DNA of 64,000 nucleotides from NCBI RefSeq assembly GCF_033115175.1, contig NC_084837.1, positions 88,114,966-88,178,965 on the forward strand. Reading direction: 5' to 3'. This document shows positions 24,201 through 35,727 of this stretch, piece by piece. Both the position numbers and the translations under genes were made by a program. Under the pieces are notes generated by a model. The model did no database searches, had not been told where the DNA came from, and worked only from the letters and a program-made list of their open reading frames with translations. The stretch is from Lepus europaeus. Taxonomy: Eukaryota > Chordata > Mammalia > Lagomorpha > Leporidae. Position 1 is the stretch's first letter. The number at the start of each line of letters is the position of its first letter.

Positions 24201-27200
24201 TGTTGACCACATTGATTTTTTTTCTGGTTTTAGGGAATATTGTGTGTGAATAGACAAACAAAAGCGGAAGCATTTGTCCGCGTGCAGGACACAGACCAGA
24301 GGGAAGAAGGTACAGTATATAAGCCTCACCTACATTTCCACCTGACTTGATAGCACACAACAAGGAAGCAAAGGTGTAACTGACACCCCAATCTCATGGC
24401 ACCTGGTGAGGGGGTGTGGAGAAGGGTTCCCTACATTTTCACTTCATTTTTATAAACTTAAGGTCTCAGAACCAGTAAGCTGAGCTTGGATCCAAGCCTC
24501 TGTGGCTGTGGTTTAAAAACATTGCTCTGTCCTGCCTCAGTGTGGTCTGAGCTCCCCGAGCTTTCGAAAGGAATGCAAATGGGGGGAGAAAGCCAGGTAA
24601 ATGAGCTGTCCTGAGATGGAGTGTAGTTCTTGGTTCATACTGACCTCTGGGTGGAGAAAGGAAAAGCCTGGAGAGGGCATGAGCAGGAATGGGTGGGAAG
24701 AGGAGCAAGAGGGACAGGAGGCGGCCCTGGGGAGAGCGTGTGCACAGGGCCTCCAGCCCCAGCCTGCAGAAGCACACAAGTGTGGCTCTGCCTTCGGAGG
24801 GCAAGGCGGTGAACAGGAGGACTCGGGCCTCCCTGGAGCGGAAGCCCCCTTGACGTCGTGATTTCTCTGCTGCCCCAAACACTAGATTATGAAATCCTAA
24901 TCAACGGGATGAATCCCCGGAACCGCGCGCTCCACGGAGACCGGGTAGCCGTGAAGCTGTTCCCTGAATCCCTCTGGAAGAGAACAGCCACGGGTCGCGA
25001 GGCCGGCGAGTATATGCCCACAGGTGAGCCAGCGGATGCCACCCTGGCATCCAGCCTTCTTCCAGAATTGGGTATTTCTCAGCAATCGAGGAATAGGGCA
25101 ATTTCATTGGAAGTGGCAGACCAGTTGTGATGTATGGACATCCTGCAGAATGGCTGCATCGAGGTAACCAGCATGGGACACATGGTTACCGCTTTCCCCA
25201 AACAAGTTCTCATTGCATTCCAGCCTGTGCTCTGCTCATTATTCAAAGCAGCTGCCACCTCCAGCCCTTTTGCATACCACACCGCAATCCCTGGGGTCAA
25301 TATAGGCTCAGATTCCAGCTCCCTTCTAATACTTGGGAGGCAGTGGTGATGGCCCAGGTAGGGTTCCTGCCACCCGCATAGGAGACCTGGAGTGAGATGC
25401 TGGCTCCTTGATGTAGCCTCTAGCCTTGTTCCTAGCCTTGTGGGTATTTAGGGAGTGAACTCGCAGGTGGATGTGAACTCATTCTCTCTGCCTCTCAATA
25501 GAATAAGCATATTTAAATAGGTAATTGATTATTTTGCAATGAAAAGTAATAGTTCTTGTATGCCAAGAACTCCATGAAGGTCTCTTACAGGGGTTGCAGG
25601 GGCCCAAACACTTGGGTCATCCTCTGCTGCTTTTCCTGGACCGTTAGCAGGGAGCTGAATCAGCAGCCAGGGCATGAACAGGCAACCACGTGGGATGCCT
25701 GCTTGGCAGGCCATGGCTTCACCCAGCTATACCACAGTGCTGGCCCCAACAAGTTTATTTCCTTAATAAAACAAGGGTGAGAATGATTTGATTTTCCAAG
25801 ATACTGAAACCCGAAATCAATGAGGTAATGGCAAAAGAAAAAGCAGGATTCCAAATGTCACCTCCGAACCCATAGAAAAAAGCTACCAAAAGATTATCCA
25901 TGTTTAAAAAAAAAAAAAAATCGGGCATCTCTAGAAAGTCTACATGTTTGAAATGGCTAAGAAGGCAAATCTTCAAAGATTCCCTTGAATTAAGTGCTTG
26001 GAAAAGTGGGACAGGGACAGTTAGATGACGGCTAGCTGGCTAACCCTTGTGATTTGTTTTCCACAGGACATGTGGTGGGCATTACTCAGAAACACAAGCG
26101 CGATTATATAGTAACCTTTCCATCAAAGGAGGATATACAGTATTACAGCAAGAAAACGAAGAAATACGTTGCTGTGCCATGGGACTGTAGGATCCCCAGA
26201 ATTCAGATCCACAGGAAACAGGCTGAAAAGTACCAGGTAAAGGACACTGCACCATGGCTGCCCTGCTTCTGTCTTGGCCAGCTTTTGGATCAGTGCCAGA
26301 AAGCACTGTTAATTGCTTTGCAAATAAATTGTGGGTGGCATCTGGCATTCCAAGGTGCTGTTAAATCCTAAATATATAGGTGCCATCTATTAAGTGGTCT
26401 AAGGCTAACAAATGAAGGCTTGAGCACGTCCTAGAAAGCGCTCTGTAGGACAGCCAGAGAGAATACATTGTCCTGCTGACCAATGGAGAAGCTTCCAACA
26501 GCTGCACTTGGCCAACACTAATGCGCTTTCTTCCAGCAAGCAAGGTAGAAATACAAGCCCTGTGCCTCGTAGGGATGATGTAGAAGCTCTTCAAAGAATC
26601 GATTATCCGTGAAGGAATATAGGTGGGAGGGAAGACATGTTGTCGCCAAGAGACTAGGCACTGTCCAGCATCACCTGCCTCCAGCTATGCAGCCCACTAG
26701 CCTGGTCATTGTCCCTCGGACACCCTAAGCCTTGTGACAGGCTCCCAGGGGCCTGTTTCAATGGCTTGCTGAAACTGCTAGACAGTGAGGGTCCTGTTGA
26801 CACTGATGCCCCAACCCAAAAGGACATGAAACTTCGAAGTACCTCCTACAATCTGAGACCTAGGTTCCGGAACTTACCCTGAACCCTGCACCACTGGGTT
26901 CCCGGCTTGTGTTGCAAGTGTGAGCCAGCTGGCTGTTCACAGGTGGCACATTCCAGCCTCCTTATTTGATGCCGAAGAAAGGCCTCCCACTGCAAAAGCA
27001 CTGGGCCAGGCCATTCCATACCACCTGGCAAGTCCCAGAATCAAACACGCCAGCCTGCAGACTGGCCACCCTCTATAGAACTGTCTCGAACCTCTCGTTA
27101 GCGAATGCTTTCAATAACCCACGGAACCCTGGAGGCGAGGCTAATGCTTTATGTACCTTCTCCTGCAGTGTTGCAAAGCAGTCGTCCACATTGATTCCTG

Positions 27201-30200
27201 GGACGTGGGTTCGAGGTATCCGGACGGACACGTCGTCGGGACACTGGGAACAAGTAGAGACCTGGAAGGGGAAATGAAGTCTCTGCTCGTGGAGCACGAC
27301 ATCTCCGAGCGGCCCTTCTCTGAAGCCCAGGTCAGATTCCCGGAGGCCTCTGGTCTAATGGCAGACACGTTATGCACACAGGGAAAGATCTCTAGACTCC
27401 AGCGACTCGCTGGGAAGCCACAGAAAACCCTCAACCAGACCCAAGTCAGTTTCCAGTGGAGCTCTCAAGTCTGTAGATCCTACAACTATGTTTCAAAGTG
27501 GCAGGTCGGTGTCTCCTGGTCAGGATAGGTCCATCCGGCAAGTCGAGGAGAGCTGGTTGTATCCCCAGCAGAGCTCCGTCTCTACCCATCATTCAACGCC
27601 AGCAACAGGGAGCAGAGTCCAGGATGCCTGTACGTCTGAGCCTTAGGTCTGAGAGCAATGCTCGTGACGCAGCTTTCCTAGACTTTCCAGAAAATGGAAA
27701 GCCCACAAACGCAACACATTGGCTTTTCCATCACTTCCACGTCATTAGAAACAGATAATAGCTATTCTCTTGAATGTGCTATTGGCTGATAGGTTTCTTT
27801 TGCTTAATTATTACATATTGGCAGAGCCTATGTGGTTTTAACAGTTAATGGTAAACTACTGTATATTGATGTGCCCCTGTGTGCTCAGCCATTTGGCTGT
27901 TGGCCTGTTATTTTTATATTCAGTATTATAAAATTACACAGCAACATTACTTTTTTAATATGGTCAATCCTTCCCTTGGTAATCTCACGTTAAGGATTAC
28001 CTTTTCCAAGTCAAAGGGGACATTGAAGTAGCTTTGTTACTTGTTGGCAGACTGTTTCCCAGCTTGCACCGCCATTAGGAGAATGAGCGTTTTGGCAGAA
28101 CCAGAGCTATCCTCGTCAAATATTTGAGAATGCTTTACGTCGTCAAATGTTCATGTTTTACAGTAGTTCCTGGCCATTATTTTGTTGACTTGTCTGGCAG
28201 CTCTTGGAGAAAATGATTCCATAAAGTGGGTTTAGAGGTCACAGGACGAGAATTCTCTCTTCCCTGTTGGCCTCAACTCACTGCACTGCAAGCTGAAGGT
28301 CAAGACAGGGACAGGGAGAGAAAGGACCATACTTTTTGGTCCTGTTGTAATCATCCCTGGCATCTTTTTATTAAAGATTTATTATTTGAAAGTCAGTTAC
28401 ACAGAGAAGAGAGGCAGAGAGAGCGAGGTCTTCCATCCGATGGTTCACTCCTCAGACAGCCACAACGGCTGGAGCTGTGCCGATCCAAAGCCAGGAGTCA
28501 GGAACTTTTTCCGGGTCTCCCACGTGGGTGCAGGGGCCCAAGGTCTGTCAGAGCAGAGCAGAGAGCTGGATCAGAAGAGGAGCAGCTAAGACCCATATGG
28601 GATGCCGGCACTTCAGGCCAGGGTGTGAACCTGCTGCGCCACAGTGCCAGCCCCCCTGGCATCATTTTTTAATATATGCGATGCCTTAGATGTTGTCCCC
28701 CATGGTTGGACCAGAACAGGCCAAAGACATTGAAACGTGGATCATTGTGGAAAGGGGTACATGCGCTCTTAGAATTTGCCACTCGTGCTGGCTCCAGTAC
28801 CCTAACAAGGCTGGTGGGAGGTCTCCCGTCAAACTCCCAGGGCACCCAGGGCAGGAGGCACAGCACCTGACCCATCGGAGGCCAGCACAGGATGACGCAG
28901 AATGGAACTGAGCCCCTGAGGGTCAGAGGAGGCAAATGGCTGAGAAGGTGGCCTCTCTTGCAGATGGGCGAGTTGCCGGTGAACACCCCAGAGGAGCCTT
29001 GGAGCGTGGACCCCGAAGAACAAGACCGCAGAGATCTAAGGCAAACGAATCTCGTGTTCACTATTGACCCAAGAGGGTGTGAAGATGTGGACGACGCGCT
29101 GTCCGTGCGCACTCTGAGCAGCGGCAACCTGGAGCTGGGCGTTCACATAGCAGATGTAACCCACTTTGTGAAGCCGAAATCTTGCCTGGATAACGAAGCT
29201 AGGGCTAGGTAAGGCCGTGTGCAAGCCTTGGAATGCCTGCGACTTTCAGATGAATCTGTTGGTGCCCTGCTGATGGTTTCATCCAAGAACCCCCACCCCA
29301 CACACCCACACACCAACTAGAGTTCAGTGACTGGCTCGGCTTGCCTTTCCTGTCTCCCACAAACGGGTCACGGGCTAAGTTGTCACATAGGAATGTGTTA
29401 TTTGATGTCACGCATGGGGTCATCACACTCCAATTTGGCTTCCACGAGCAAGATTGATGTCAGTTTGCCTTCCCGGAAGAATGTGCCCCGAGCAGTGTCA
29501 GAGCAAAGTGGGTCCATGGGGATCGTTTTAGCACTTGATGAAGAGGCAAACGGCGTCGGATTCTGGGCAGTGATTTCTGGCTGTCTCCTCCCTGTGGGAC
29601 CCTGCAGCCCGCGGGCCTATGTCTGCTGACAGTCTCACTGCCTATGTGTTTCAGGGCCACAACGTACTACCTGCCCGACCGGCGCTATGACATGCTGCCC
29701 TCCGTCCTTAGCTCCAATTTGTGCTCTTTGCTGCGCGGCGTTGACAGGTGAGCTCACGACTGTAGCCCTTGGTTCCACTGTGCTCTCCTCCCCAGCCACC
29801 CTGTGCTGGTCTGTGCCCGACCTGAACGCCTGATCTTGTTCCCCTAGCCTCCCTGTCCCTCCTCACCGCTTGCCTCTGCTCTCCCTCTATCTGTACCTCT
29901 ATCTGTATTTTGAAGATTTAGTTGAAAGGCAGAGTTAGACAGTGAATGGCAGGGGCCCAAGCACTTGGGCCAGGATCTGCTACTTTGCTAAGCTCATTAG
30001 CAGGAAGCTGGATCAAAAGCAGAGCAGCCAGGACTTTAACCTTTCTAGAGACAATACTGCACACACATGATCTCCTTTCTTACACACCTAGCATTTTTTT
30101 AAATGGAGCAGTTCATGTGTCTTGGAGATAATTCCACATTAAGAACTGGAAAGTCAGGTATTTGCCCGTTGTCCTATTACAAGCAAAGCTGTGCTGAATT

Positions 30201-33200
30201 TTGCATGTTCAGAAGGACAGGGGGGAATCTCAGGAGGTGGGATCTGAGCTGGAGCCCATGCGTCAGTGTGACTAGGATCGAATTGCCTTCAGGGATCACA
30301 CCAGGCACATGCTCACCAGCAGTGCAGGATGCCTCATTTCCCATAGGCTTGCACACAATACCTTGTCTGCTTCTCTCTGCCCACTTGATAGAAGGGTTGG
30401 AACTACATCCTTGACACTGCCACATGGTACTTTCACCCACTGTGCCACAGCACTGGCCCTGGCACTTGGGTCAACATCCAACACCAGTCCTGGCTGCTCC
30501 TCTTCCATTCCACCTTCCTGCTAAGGAGCCTGGGGATGCAGCAGAAGATGGCCACTGCCACCCGTGGTGGAGACCTGATGGGATTTCCTAGCTCCTGGCT
30601 TTACGCCTGACCCAGTAGTGGTTATTGTGGGCATCTGGAATGAACCAGTGCCGGGGCGGTATGCCTCATATTTCTGTCTAGTTGGAGCAGAAACCTGTAG
30701 AAATGTCATTTCAGTCAAATCACATTGAAGGTTCAATTCTCTTGCTGCAAGGGGTGAAGGTGTGGATAGTGACATTGTTGATGTTACTGCTTTTGTAGAT
30801 ACGCTATGAGTGTCATCTGGGAACTGCATAGGACCACCTACGAGATTAAGAGTGTGTGGTATGGAAGGTCAATTATCCATTCCACATACCAACTCTCCTA
30901 CGAAGCAGCTCAGGAGCTCCTCGATGGGAACTTGGGCATCACAAATGACATGAAGGAATTCCAAGATATGGACAAAAAGGAGAAAGAAGACAGGCTGCAG
31001 GAACTAACATGGGCGATTAAAAAGTTGGCAGACATAGCCAGCCACTTCCGGGCGCAGCGAGGTCTCGATGGTGCCTTAGATCTGGACGGCATTGAAATCG
31101 GTGTGCTGTTCGATGAAGAGAGGAACATTCTCGACCTCGTCCCCCGGCAGCAACGTACAGTCCATCGGATGGTGGCGGAGTGTATGATACTCGCCAACCA
31201 CTGGGTGGCCAGGAAAATCTACGAAAGCTTCCCCAGGCAGGCCCTGCTGCGCCGGCACCCGCCTCCACGCCAGAACCTCTTCTCGGAGCTCAAGCAGAGC
31301 GCCCAGGCCGGAGGGTTCTACATTGATACGAGGTAGGAGCGCCAGGCTGGGCTGCACAGTCACTAGCTAGCAGGCAGAGCTACAAGGGTTCTTCACCCGT
31401 GGGTTCCCTCCCCAGCTGGGCCTTGATCCAAAGCCAGGAGCTTTATCTGGGTCTCCCACATGGGGGTAGGGACCAAAGAACTCGGGCTATCTGCCAGTGC
31501 TTTCCCCAGGCCATGAGCAGGGAGCTGGATCACAAGCCGTCTGGGATGCCAGTATCAGGTGGAGGCGTAGCCTGTTGGGCCTCAATGCCTGTTCCCAGAC
31601 CTACTTAACAAACTCGGGATTCTTTGTGCATCTTAGGAGGTGTTGTGCTGGGGCAATAATTCGATAAAACATTTAGAAGGCAGAGTTAGAGAGGCAGAGG
31701 CAGAGAGGTCTTCCCCCTGCTGGTTCATTCCCCAATTGGTGGCAATGGCTGGAGCTGAGCCAATCAAGAGCTTTCTCTGGGTCTGCCTCATGGATGGCAT
31801 CCTCCACTGCTTTCCCAGGCCACAGTGGAGAGCTGGATCAGAAGTAGAGCAGCCAGGACTCGAACCAGCACCCGTGTGGGGTGCCAGCCGCAGCAGGGAC
31901 AATCTAAACTCGGGGGACACTCAAGTGTAGCATTACTTCTGGAGCTCTAGGCTGCTGTAGTAGAAGAGAAGAGCTGCTTCTGAGATGTGGTCGTGAATGA
32001 AACACGTCTCCCTGCTGGCAGAGGAAGTTACTTAGAGGGGACGGGAGGCTTTTCCGAACGCATTGCCTTGTCCGTGCCTGGAGTAAAACCGGGCTCCTCT
32101 GTTCTGTCAGCTCTAACAGGTCCCTGGCGCTTTCCCTGGATAACGCACACGACGTTTCGGACCCAATAGTCAACAAGCTGCTGCGGAACATGGCGACGCT
32201 GGCCATGTCCAACGCACTCTACTTCTCGACAGGCTCCTGCAGGGAGCACGAGTTCCACCATTATGGTGAGTGACAAAGGGTCCTGGGTTGCCATAGCCTG
32301 GAGCAAGTTGTTTCCAAATCTGATCTTCAATCGTTTGGTTTCTCTTCACAGCACTTGGCCTGGACAAATATACACACTTTACCTCACCAATAAGGAGATA
32401 TGCCGATATCATAGTCCATCGATTACTGAGTGCAGCTATCGCAAGAGACAAACCGGAAATGGAGCTGAATTTGTTAAGTGAACGAAGTCTCGAAGAGCTG
32501 TGTGATCATATCAACGAACGACACAGGGTAGGAGGTTTTTAAATTCTTAGCCATTGCCTCTTGGTAAGCTGTGCTGGGTACTCAACAGGACAGCAGAGAG
32601 CAGTGGCTGTGGCAATAGCTCCCTGCTGTAACCTTGTGGAGGGGATCTCTGACCAGGCCCTGGGCCTGTGGCTTCTTACAGGCTGCAAAACTGTGCCAAA
32701 GGCAGGCAACGGAACTCTTCCAGTGCCGTTTCTTCCGAGACAAAGATGCAGACAGAGACGAGCGCTGCGTTGCCGACGGGATCATCTATGGCTTCCGGGA
32801 CACCGCTGTCCAGCTCTACATCCCAAGGTATGTCCCATCTGCTGCAGTAGGGAGTAAGAAAGCCTGACTCAGCTGCAGAGAGCACGCACAGCACATCAGA
32901 CGAAATTATTAAACCACTGCTTCTGGAGGTTCCCTATACACATATTGTAAGGATGCCTAAATATAAAGGCAAAGTGGGAGATGGGAGAATAGTGCACCTT
33001 CTAACTCAGTGAGTTATCTGAAAGATGGCAGGAGCCAGGTGCTTCCCCTGGTCTCCCATGGGGTGCAAGGCCCAAGCACTTGGGCCATCCTCCACTGCAC
33101 TCCCGGGCCATAGCAGAGAGCTGGCCTGGAAGAGGGGCAACCAGGACAGAATCCAGCACCCTGACCGAGACTAGAACCCAGTGTGCCGGTGCCGCAAAGT

Positions 33201-33862
33201 GGAGGATTAGCCTGTTGAGGCACAGCGCCGGCCTGTTTTGCTTTCACTATAAAAGGAACACTGTGTAGATAAGTGTAAAATCTGCATACTAAGACTACTG
33301 TCTTATCTGTCAATGGTTCAGGTATGGGATTAAAGGAAGCGCACATCTGAAAACCAAAGATGGCTGTGTCCTCCATTTGGGGCCCAATGGTGAAAACCTT
33401 GGCGTCTGGGCCCCAGGAGCACCCAGGCGATGGCACAAGATGACAGACCGTGTCACATCCAGCGGGCAAGGCGTCGCTTTCCGCATGTTCGAGCATGTTA
33501 CGGTAAGGCTGTGCGGGTGCCTTGTGTGTGTCCTTTCCAATGCAAAGTAGAGAATGCAATTCGGGAATACATCTCTCCTCTTCCTGTGACAGGTGAAAAT
33601 ATCTGCACAAGTTCAACCGTATCATCCCAATCACCTACACCTGGAAATCATAAGCAAGAAAGCCTCCGTGGACCCAGAGGCAAGGCATACTCCCCAAAGC
33701 TCCCCATCACCCACGAGAGAGTTAGTGGGGGGAAACACTCAGTGTGCCGAAGACGGCAAAGACAATCTCCCTGAGGAATACCGGCAGTTTCGGCAGACAG
33801 AGGGAGAGAGCCTCTACACTCTCCTGGAAGAGATGAAGAATCGAGCGATCCAGGACCTTTAG
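17351..33862 (+). CDS. DIS3L-like exosome 3'-5' exonuclease paralogue, copy A (17 exons, complete)
   Basis: Exons: 17351-17600, 18344-18494, 20405-20533, 21879-22011, 23688-23864, 24234-24309, 24886-25023, 26067-26236, 27169-27330, 28964-29208, 29655-29747, 30799-31332, 32111-32265, 32352-32527, 32682-32827, 33322-33502, 33593-33862. All introns are GT-AG and phases agree, giving 1061 residues (human DIS3L about 1054). Exon 1 holds the [11 protein letters not shown] cysteine cluster (C67, C70, C75, C81; CR3-like). A PIN-type region covers roughly 38-240, cold-shock-like domains 270-460, RNB 490-860 and S1 900-990. The RNB catalytic motif [14 protein letters not shown] keeps D497, D503, D505 and D506; [16 protein letters not shown] follows at 815. 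DIS3L degrades RNA in the cytoplasmic exosome. By eye against remembered human DIS3L only about two thirds of residues match, too few for the rabbit orthologue, so I call it a paralogue. Start M1 or M38 is uncertain (see findings). Expression is unknown. Confidence 0.9.
19110..19327 (+). mobile_element. Old C-repeat SINE fragment
   Basis: Body with GGGGGCCCCTGCACCCGGATGG and GGGAGTAAACTGGTAGATG, tail degraded. Duplicate at 61473-61690. Confidence 0.7.
19867..20052 (-). mobile_element. Old C-repeat SINE fragment, reverse
   Basis: CTTTATTTGAAAGTGACAG start, then the body to ACCACAGCACTAACCCC. Duplicate at 62232-62413. Confidence 0.7.
20534..21878. other. Intron 3 of DIS3L-like A
   Basis: No repeat or exon recognised apart from a short CA/A run at 21212-21232. 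Duplicated from 62897 to the window end. Confidence 0.6.
22778..23265 (+). mobile_element. Old C-repeat SINE fragment with a nested SINE, intron 4
   Basis: Degraded body to about 22960. The CAATCTTT tail resumes after the reverse element at 23253. Confidence 0.7.
22962..23252 (-). mobile_element. C-repeat SINE, reverse, nested in intron 4
   Basis: ATTAGACAGGTGGAGTTAG start and GTGCCGGCCCC end. Intact head and body. Confidence 0.88.
23354..23509 (+). repeat. 39-bp minisatellite, four near-perfect copies, intron 4
   Basis: The unit starts TTCAAGGTGCCAAGTCC and ends CCCCCTGGGCACC; four direct copies. 39 is a multiple of three, so any frame running through reads as 13-residue repeats. It lies upstream of exon 5 and is removed with the intron if splicing is as modelled. 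Confidence 0.95.
25285..25510 (+). mobile_element. Old C-repeat SINE fragment, intron 7
   Basis: Body with GATGGCCCAGGTAGG and GGGAGTGAACTCGCAGGTGG; head and tail degraded. Confidence 0.65.
25550..25747 (-). mobile_element. C-repeat SINE fragment, reverse, intron 7
   Basis: CCAAGAACTCCATGAAGGTC through the head complement ending CACAGTGCTGGCCCC. Confidence 0.8.
26237..27168. other. Intron 8 of DIS3L-like A
   Basis: No recognised repeat or exon. Confidence 0.55.
27331..28963. other. Intron 9 of DIS3L-like A
   Basis: One SINE (28371-28656). The rest is AT-rich and unassigned. Confidence 0.6.
28371..28656 (-). mobile_element. C-repeat SINE, reverse, intron 9
   Basis: AAGATTTATTATTTGAAAGTC start and GTGCCAGCCCC end. 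Confidence 0.9.
29905..30042 (-). mobile_element. C-repeat SINE fragment, reverse, intron 11
   Basis: TTTTGAAGATTTAGTTGAAAG start; the central part is missing; ends in GCAGCCAGGAC. Confidence 0.7.
30425..30652 (+). mobile_element. Old C-repeat SINE fragment, intron 11
   Basis: CACTGTGCCACAGCACTGGCC, then the body to GGAATGAACCAGTGC. Confidence 0.65.
31362..31597 (-). mobile_element. C-repeat SINE fragment, reverse, intron 12
   Basis: GGCAGAGCTAC start, body, and GTAGCCTGTTGGGCCTC end. Confidence 0.8.
31660..31900 (-). mobile_element. C-repeat SINE fragment, reverse, intron 12
   Basis: GAAGGCAGAGTTAGAGAGGC start and GACTCGAACCAGCACCC near the end. Confidence 0.8.
33026..33234 (-). mobile_element. 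Younger C-repeat SINE, truncated, intron 15
   Basis: Begins inside the body at GGCAGGAGCCAGGTGC and ends GCGCCGGCC; the T-run end is missing. Confidence 0.85.
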
Positions 33863-34160
33863 AGCCATCTTGGAATTTTATGAAACTTTCAGTGTCAGTC
33901 ACGATTGACTATTTTTACATTTACTGCACAAATCCTGTGATTTGTACAGGATAAACAGTAGTACATATTGTACCGTTATAATTGTGTAGCTACCTCCTGT
34001 TGCTATGGAGACAACTTCAAGTGCTGTATCTGCTTAAGATGCCCTGGGACAGTGATGAATTCTGTGTGCCCTCATCTTCCCAGCAGATTGTGAACCACAG
34101 TGTATGTGATGTCTTGATTGGGCATATTTACCATAAATAATAAATGTATTTCTTACAATG
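33863..34160 (+). other. Probable 3' UTR of DIS3L-like A
   Basis: Follows the TAG stop and holds no repeat. It ends just after the polyadenylation signal at 34139. Confidence 0.65.
34139..34144 (+). promoter_or_regulatory. Polyadenylation signal AATAAA
   Basis: Canonical hexamer 277 bases after the stop of DIS3L-like A, followed by a TGTGTCC stretch. It is the first canonical signal after the stop and gives a short 3' UTR. Confidence 0.65.
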
Positions 34161-34364
34161 TGTCCTCAGCTTCCTTTTCGAAGGGCACAATCTTTGGGAA
34201 TACAATTTCTTTAAAGATGTTTTCCAGTGGATGGAAGATATTCCTCTCGTTTATAACTGTCTCATGTTGAAGATTGATTTGAGGGGACAGATGGGACAGT
34301 GCCCTGATAGGAGCACTAGAAGTAGTGCTACTTTTGTCTTCTACTAGCAGACCTGATCTAAGAT

Positions 34365-34650
34365 CTACTCATTTAATTGAGGCAGAGCCACAGACAGGGG
34401 AAGACCAAGAGGTCTTCCATCTGCTGGTTCACTCCCCAAATGCCCACAATGGCTGGGGCTGGGCCAGGTGCAACCCAGGAATCTGGAACTCCATCCACAT
34501 CTCCAACAGCATGGCAGGGGCCCAAGCACTTGGGCCATCTTCTGCCGCTTAGCATCTTAGGATCTGAAGTGGGTCAGGACTCGAGCCGACGCCCATATGG
34601 AATGCCAGTGCCACAGGCAGAAGCTTCAACTAGTATGCCACAGAGTCCCC
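34365..34650 (-). mobile_element. C-repeat SINE, reverse, diverged
   Basis: GAGGTCTTCCATCTGCTGG, body, head complement ending CCACAGAGTCCCC. Confidence 0.8.
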
Positions 34651-34675
34651 CCCGCCCCCCCGAGTTTGTTTTGCT

Positions 34676-34950
34676 CTTTTAGAAAAAATTCATCTGAAAA
34701 AAGCAGGAGACCCAGAGAGAAAGGGCTCAGTCAACTGTCAGGTGACTCCCCAAACTGCAACAACCAGTCCTGGGCCAGGTCAAAACCAGGAACCAGGAAC
34801 TCCACCTGGGTCTCCTACGCAGGTGCAGGGGCTCGAGTCCTTGGGCCACCTTTCACCGCTTTCCGAGGCGCATTAGAGGGAGCTGGATCTGAAGTGGAGC
34901 CGCTGGGACTTGAACCAGTGCTCTGATGTGGGATGCAGACGTGAGAACTG
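34676..34950 (-). mobile_element. C-repeat SINE, reverse, diverged
   Basis: Body with CCAGGAACCAGGAACTCC and GGGACTTGAACCAGTGC. Confidence 0.75.
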
Positions 34951-34955
34951 CAGTC

Positions 34956-35290
34956 TGGGGCCAGCGCCATGGCACAGTAGGTTGATCCTCCACCTGCGGT
35001 GCCAGCATCCCATATGGGCCCTGGTTCTAGTCCAGGCTGCTCCTCTTCCCATCCAGCTCTGCTACGGTCTGGGATAGCAGTGGACTTGCGTGGGAGACCA
35101 GGAAGATGCTCCTGGCCTGGCCCTGGCGGCCATCTGGGGAGTGATCCAGTGGATGACTCCCCAAAAACTAAAAGCTTGCTATTGAAACTGGCCGGTTCAA
35201 GTCCCAGCTGTTCCACTTCTGACCCAGCTCCCGGCTAATGTGCCTAGGTAAGCAGGAGAAGATGGCCCAATTACTTGGGCAGACCTAGAG
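34956..35290 (+). mobile_element. Two C-repeat SINE fragments
   Basis: A head and body at 34956-35160, then a second body fragment from about 35187 to 35290. Confidence 0.75.
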
Positions 35291-35727
35291 CTGGATTTTC
35301 AACTCACTGGGGCTGGGTAAAGCGTCAACCAGATGTATATACTGAAAGTGTAAATTACAGAACTAAATAGCAACAAGAAATGTTCCTAAAGAGAATAGGA
35401 ATTTGTGTTTTTGCTGTTTAAAAATAGACACACTCCACAGCAACAGTTGTTTCAAGATGCAAATACACATTACACATCCCGGAATCTACTGAAGACATTC
35501 AAAACGGCTGCTGCTTATTTCCCAGGGATCATGTATTTAGACGTCATACTTGTACAAAAATCAATGCCAAAGAGAATAAATTAGCGTAATGTGACAAAGT
35601 TAGCAGGAATAGGCGTACGATTTATCAGCTAAGGATTTCCACACACAGACGATACACACTCCTCCTGCGCCTGCAGAACCATGACTCAACAGGCACAGGC
35701 AGAGGCTGTGCAGCCACAGCAGCAGCC
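35291..35727 (-). other. Probable 3' UTR side of the TIPIN-like gene
   Basis: Unique-looking sequence between the SINE fragments and the TIPIN-like stop codon. I found no clear canonical polyadenylation hexamer on the minus strand. Confidence 0.4.

Noticed and set aside
17351-33862. DIS3L-like A as a processed pseudogene
   Set aside because: It has introns at DIS3L-type positions, no poly(A) tail or target duplication, and no disabling change in 3.2 kb.
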